From Antitrichia curtipendula (taxonomy: Eukaryota; Streptophyta; Bryopsida; Hypnales; Leucodontaceae), in contig OX579641.1 of NCBI GenBank assembly GCA_951230915.1, positions 21,244,254 through 21,308,253 of the forward strand: 64,000 nucleotides of DNA, in the 5' to 3' direction. This document shows, in pieces, positions 60,737 through 64,000 of the stretch. The position numbers were made by a program, and so were the translations under genes. Position 1 is the first letter of the stretch; each line of letters opens with the position of its first letter. The notes under the pieces are model-generated. The model saw only the letters and a list, made by a program, of their open reading frames with translations, made no database searches and was not told the origin of the DNA.

Positions 60737-62376
60737 ACCCGCAGTTGCCTAGACCCGAAATTGGTCCTTAAACACAAAATTTGACCAATTTTGAGACAAA
60801 GACAAAAGAAGGGCTTCCACCACCATCCGAGGTCGCCCAAGACCAGAGGTCACCTTAAGAGGTCGCCCAAGATAAGAGGTCACCTTAAGAGGTCGCCGAA
60901 GATAAGAGGTCGCCTACCCGCAGTCGCCTAGACCCGAAATTGCTCCTTAAAAACAAAATTTGACCAAATTTGAGACAAAGACAAAACAAGGGCTTCCACC
61001 ACCATCCGAGGTCGCCCAAGACAAGAGGTCGCCTTAAGAGGTCGCCCAAGACGAGAGGTCACCTTAAGAGGTCGCCGAAGATAAGAGGTCGCCTACCCGC
61101 AGTCGCCTAGACCCGAAATTGCTCCTTAAAAACAAAATTTGACCAAATTTGAGACAAAGACAAAACAAGGGCTTCCACCACCATCCGAGGTCGCCCAAGA
61201 CCAGAGGTCACCTTAAGAGGTCGCCCAAGACAAGAGGTCGCCTACCCGCAGTGGCCTAGACCCGAAATTGCTCCTTAAAAACAAAATTTGACCAATTTTG
61301 AGACAAAGACAAAAGAAGGGCTTCCACCACCATCCGAGGTCGCCCAAGACAAGAGGTCGCCTTAAGAGGTCGCCCAAGACGAGAGGTCACCTTAAGAGGT
61401 CGCCCAAGAGAAGAGGTCGCCTATCCGTAGTCGCCTAGACCCGAAATCGCTCCTTAAACACAAAATTTGACCAATTTTGAAACAAAGACAAAAGAAGGGC
61501 TTCCACCACCATCCGAGGTCGCCCAAGACAAGAGGTCGCCTTAAGAGGTCGCCGAAGATAAGAGGTCGCCTACCCGCAGTCGCCTAGACCCGAAATTGCT
61601 CCTTAAAAACAAAATTTGACCAATTTTGAGACAAAGACAAAAGAAGGGCTTCCACCACCATCCGAGGTCGCCCAAGACAAGAGGTCGCCTTAACAGGTCG
61701 CCCAAGACGAGAGGTCACCTTAAGAGGTCGCCCAAGATAAGAGGTCCCCTACCCGCAGTGGCCTAGACCCGAAATTGCTCCTTAAAAACAAAATTTGACC
61801 AATTTTGAGACAAAGACAAAAGAAGGGCTTCCACCACCATCCGAGGTCGCCCAAGACAAGAGGTCGCCTTAAGAGGTCGCCCAAGACGAGAGGTCACCTT
61901 AAGAGGTCGCCCAAGATAAGAGGTCGCCTATCCGTAGTCGCCTAGACCCGAAATCGCTCCTTAAACACAAAATTTGACCAATTTTGAAACAAAGACAAAA
62001 GAAGGGCTTCCACCACCATCCGAGGTCGCCCAAGACAAGAGGTCACCTTAAGAGGTCGCCCAAAAGAAGAGGTCGCTTATCCGTAGTCGCCTAGATTCGA
62101 AATCGCTCCTTTAAAACAAAATTTGACCAATTTTGAGACAAAGACAAAAGAAGGGCTCCCACCACCATCCGAGGTCGCCCAAGACGAGAGGTCGCCTTAA
62201 GAGGTCGCCCAAGACGAGAGGTCACCTTATGAGGTCGGCCAAGACAAGAGGTCGCCTACCCGCAGTTGTTTAGACCCGAAATTGGTCCTTAAACACAAAA
62301 TTTGACCAATTTTGAGACAAAGACAAAAGAAGGTCTTCAACCACCATCCGAGGTCGCCCAAGACAAGAGGTCGCCT
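60737..62376 (+). repeat. Higher-order repeat, copy 4 (partial, diverging)
   Basis: Follows the copy 3 plan, with gtcccctaccc at 61,744, 2,057 bp after the previous marker (30 bp or one module less). It lacks the cccaacacaag marker and stops matching near 62,370, where acccgtagtggcc and ccttcaaaac begin. Confidence 0.85.
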
Positions 62377-62883
62377 ACCCGTAGTGGCCTAGACCCGAAA
62401 TTGCTCCTTCAAAACAAAATTTGACCAATTTTGAGACAAAGACAAAAGAAGGGCTTCCACCACCATCCGAGGTCGCCCAAGGCGAGAGGTCGCCTTAAGA
62501 GGTCGCCCAAGAAGAGAGGTCACCTTAAGAGGACGCCCAAGACAAGAGGTCGCCTACCCGCAGTTGCCTAGACCCGAAATTGGTCCTTAAACACAAAATT
62601 TGACCAAATTTGAGACAAAGACAAAACAAGGGCTTCCACCACCATCCGAGGTCGCCCAAGACAAGATGTCGCCTTAAGAGGTCGCCGAAGACAAGAGGTC
62701 GCCTATCCGTAGTCGCCTAAACCCGAAAGCGCTCCTTAAAAACAAAATTTGACCAATTTTGAGACAAAGACAAAAGAAGGGCTTCCACCACCATCCGAGG
62801 TCGCCCAAGACGAGAGGTCGCCTTAAGAGGTCGCCCAAGACGAGAGGTCACCTTATGAGGTCGCCCAAGACAAGAGGTCGCCT
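62377..62883 (+). repeat. 507 bp trimer, copy 1
   Basis: Three monomers of 179, 149 and 179 bp. Markers: cccaaggcgagag at about 62,476, cccaagaagagagg, and gaggacgcccaag near 62,530. The core of the first monomer has a ccttcaaaac change not found in copy 2. Confidence 0.88.
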
Positions 62884-63390
62884 ACCCGCAGTGGCCTAGA
62901 CCCGAAATTGGTCCTTAAACACAAAATTTGACCAATTTTGAGACAAAGACAAAAGAAGGGCTTCCACCACCATCCGAGGTCGCCCAAGGCGAGAGGTCGC
63001 CTTAAGAGGTCGCCCAAGAAGAGAGGTCACCTTAAGAGGACGCCCAAGACAAGAGGTCGCCTACCCGCAGTTGCCTAGACCCGAAATTGGTCCTTAAACA
63101 CAAAATTTGACCAAATTTGAGACAAAGACAAAACAAGGGCTTCCACCACCATCCGAGGTCGCCCAAGACAAGAGGTCGCCTTAAGAGGTCGCCGAAGACA
63201 AGAGGTCGCCTATCCGTAGTCGCCTAAACCCGAAAGCGCTCCTTAAAAACAAAATTTGACCAATTTTGAGACAAAGACAAAAGAAGGGCTTCCACCACCA
63301 TCCGAGGTCGCCCAAGACGAGAGGTCGCCTTAAGAGGTCGCCCAAGACGAGAGGTCACCTTATGAGGTCGCCCAAGACAAGAGGTCGCCT
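62884..63390 (+). repeat. 507 bp trimer, copy 2
   Basis: Same 179, 149 and 179 bp plan and the same rare tail changes (ggcgagag at 62,988) as copy 1. It lacks copy 1's caagatgtcgcc change at about 62,663. After 63,391 the third repetition fails at the tail. Confidence 0.88.
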
Positions 63391-64000
63391 ACCCGCAGTG
63401 GCCTAGACCCGAAATTGGTCCTTAAACACAAAATTTGACCAATTTTGAGACAAAGACAAAAGAAGGGCTTCCACCACCATCCGAGGTCGCCCAAGACAAG
63501 AAGTCACCTTAAGAGGTCGCCCAAGATAAGAGGCCGCTTACCCGCAGTCGCCTAGATTCGAAATCGCTCCTTTAAAACAAAATTTGACCAATTTTGAGAC
63601 AAAGAGAAAAGAAGGGCTCCCACCACCATCCGAGGTCGCCCAAGACGAGAGGTCGCCTTAAGAGGTCGCCCAAGACGAGAGGTCACCTTAAGAGGTCGCC
63701 CAAGACAAGAGGTCGCCTACCCGCAGTTGCCTAGACCCGAAATTGGTCCTTAAACACAAAATTTGACCAATTTTGAGACAAAGACAAAAGAAGGGCTCCC
63801 ACCACCATGCGAGGTCGCCCAAGACGAGAGGTCGCCTTAAGAGGTCGCCCAAGACGAGAGGTCACCTTAAGAGGTCGCCCAAGACAAGAGGTCGCCTACC
63901 CGCAGTTGCCTAGACCCGAAATTGGTCCTTAAACACAAAATTTGACCAAATTTGAGACAAAGACGAAAGAAGGGCTTCCACCACCATCCGAGGTCGCCCA
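63391..64000 (+). repeat. Ordinary monomers running off the window end
   Basis: Monomers of the common families continue to the last base. A BstBI-type head (gattcgaaatcg) lies near 63,555 and a one-base change in the purine tract (aaagagaaaag) near 63,600. The array therefore extends beyond this window. The left end likewise starts inside a monomer tail. Confidence 0.9.

Larger units (their letters stand above)
1..64000 (+). repeat. Uninterrupted satellite DNA array, 119+30n bp monomers
   Basis: The landmark a(c/t)ccg(c/t)ag followed by cctagacccgaa recurs along the entire window, always on the + strand. Intervals between successive landmarks are 119, 149, 179, 209 or 239 bp, with rarer 132, 166, 192, 205 and 235 bp. 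Each monomer has a fixed core of about 104 bp and a tail of aggtcgcc modules. No inversion, foreign insertion or single-copy gap was seen, so every stretch lacking a gene is satellite. Known biology: such arrays make up centromeric, pericentromeric or subtelomeric heterochromatin in eukaryotes. Which of these this is cannot be told from the sequence. The family is not one I recognise. Confidence 0.97.

Noticed and set aside
55132..62376. Near-identical blocks as a pure assembly artefact
   Set aside because: The copies differ by whole-unit gains and losses (328 bp, 30 bp) and by private base changes, which argues against simple stitching of the same reads. A collapse or over-expansion elsewhere still cannot be excluded without read depth.
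1..64000. Telomere repeats, rDNA, tRNA genes or LTR ends
   Set aside because: No TTAGGG- or TTTAGGG-type runs, no rRNA- or tRNA-like stretch and no terminal repeat with target-site duplication was seen anywhere. Every stretch examined was the same satellite.

Overview
The whole 64 kb window is one uninterrupted block of tandemly repeated satellite DNA, all in one orientation. I found no protein-coding gene, RNA gene, transposon insertion, CRISPR array or single-copy sequence. All lengths and offsets were counted by hand from the sequence. A continuous satellite of this size points to constitutive heterochromatin (centromeric, pericentromeric, subtelomeric or a knob) of a eukaryotic chromosome. 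I do not recognise the family and cannot name the species. Monomer lengths of 149 and 179 bp, and many variants that look like decay of methylated CpG, would suit a plant or another organism with a methylated genome.

Monomer design. Each monomer has a core of about 104 bp followed by a short-module tail. The core runs: a GC-rich head (acccgcag...cctagacccgaa), an A/T-rich middle with a 19 bp dyad (caaaatt-tgacc-aattttg), an A-rich purine stretch (gacaaagacaaaagaaggg) and a (cca) run. The tail repeats the 8-mer aggtcgcc at alternating 17 and 13 bp spacing, a 30 bp module. Module number varies, so monomers fall on a ladder of 119, 149, 179, 209 and 239 bp. Half-step sizes (132, 166, 192, 205, 235 bp) come from adding a single 13 or 17 bp spacing. 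The window holds roughly 400 monomers.

Layout. 1-10.8 kb: block A, with an inner 950 bp six-monomer repeat at 5.48-6.87 kb. 10.8-18.6 kb: a tandem duplication of about 3.98 kb (second copy 3.83 kb, one monomer shorter). 18.0-26.2 kb: second copy of block A (offset 17,986, rising to 18,344). 26.2-28.2 kb: an added segment of about 2 kb, including the longest monomer. 28.2-31.0 kb: block A resumes (offset 20,282), then a 1,610 bp local duplication to about 32 kb. 32.0-33.7 kb: mixed, more divergent monomers. 33.7-43.6 kb: tandem duplication with offset 4,878-5,027 bp. 43.5-46.0 kb: short higher-order repeats of 477, 298 and 835 bp. 46.0-52.0 kb: tandem duplication of 2,964 bp. 52.0-55.1 kb: mosaic of the families seen earlier. 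55.13-62.37 kb: four successive copies of an 11- to 13-monomer higher-order repeat (1,759, 1,759, 2,087 bp and a partial copy). 62.38-63.39 kb: two copies of a 507 bp trimer. 63.4-64 kb: ordinary monomers running off the end.

There is no gene system. The interest lies in the repeat architecture: a two-level unit with a hypervariable 30 bp tail, nested higher-order repeats with clear crossover junctions, a dyad that survives change in its spacer, and variants that concentrate at CpG positions.
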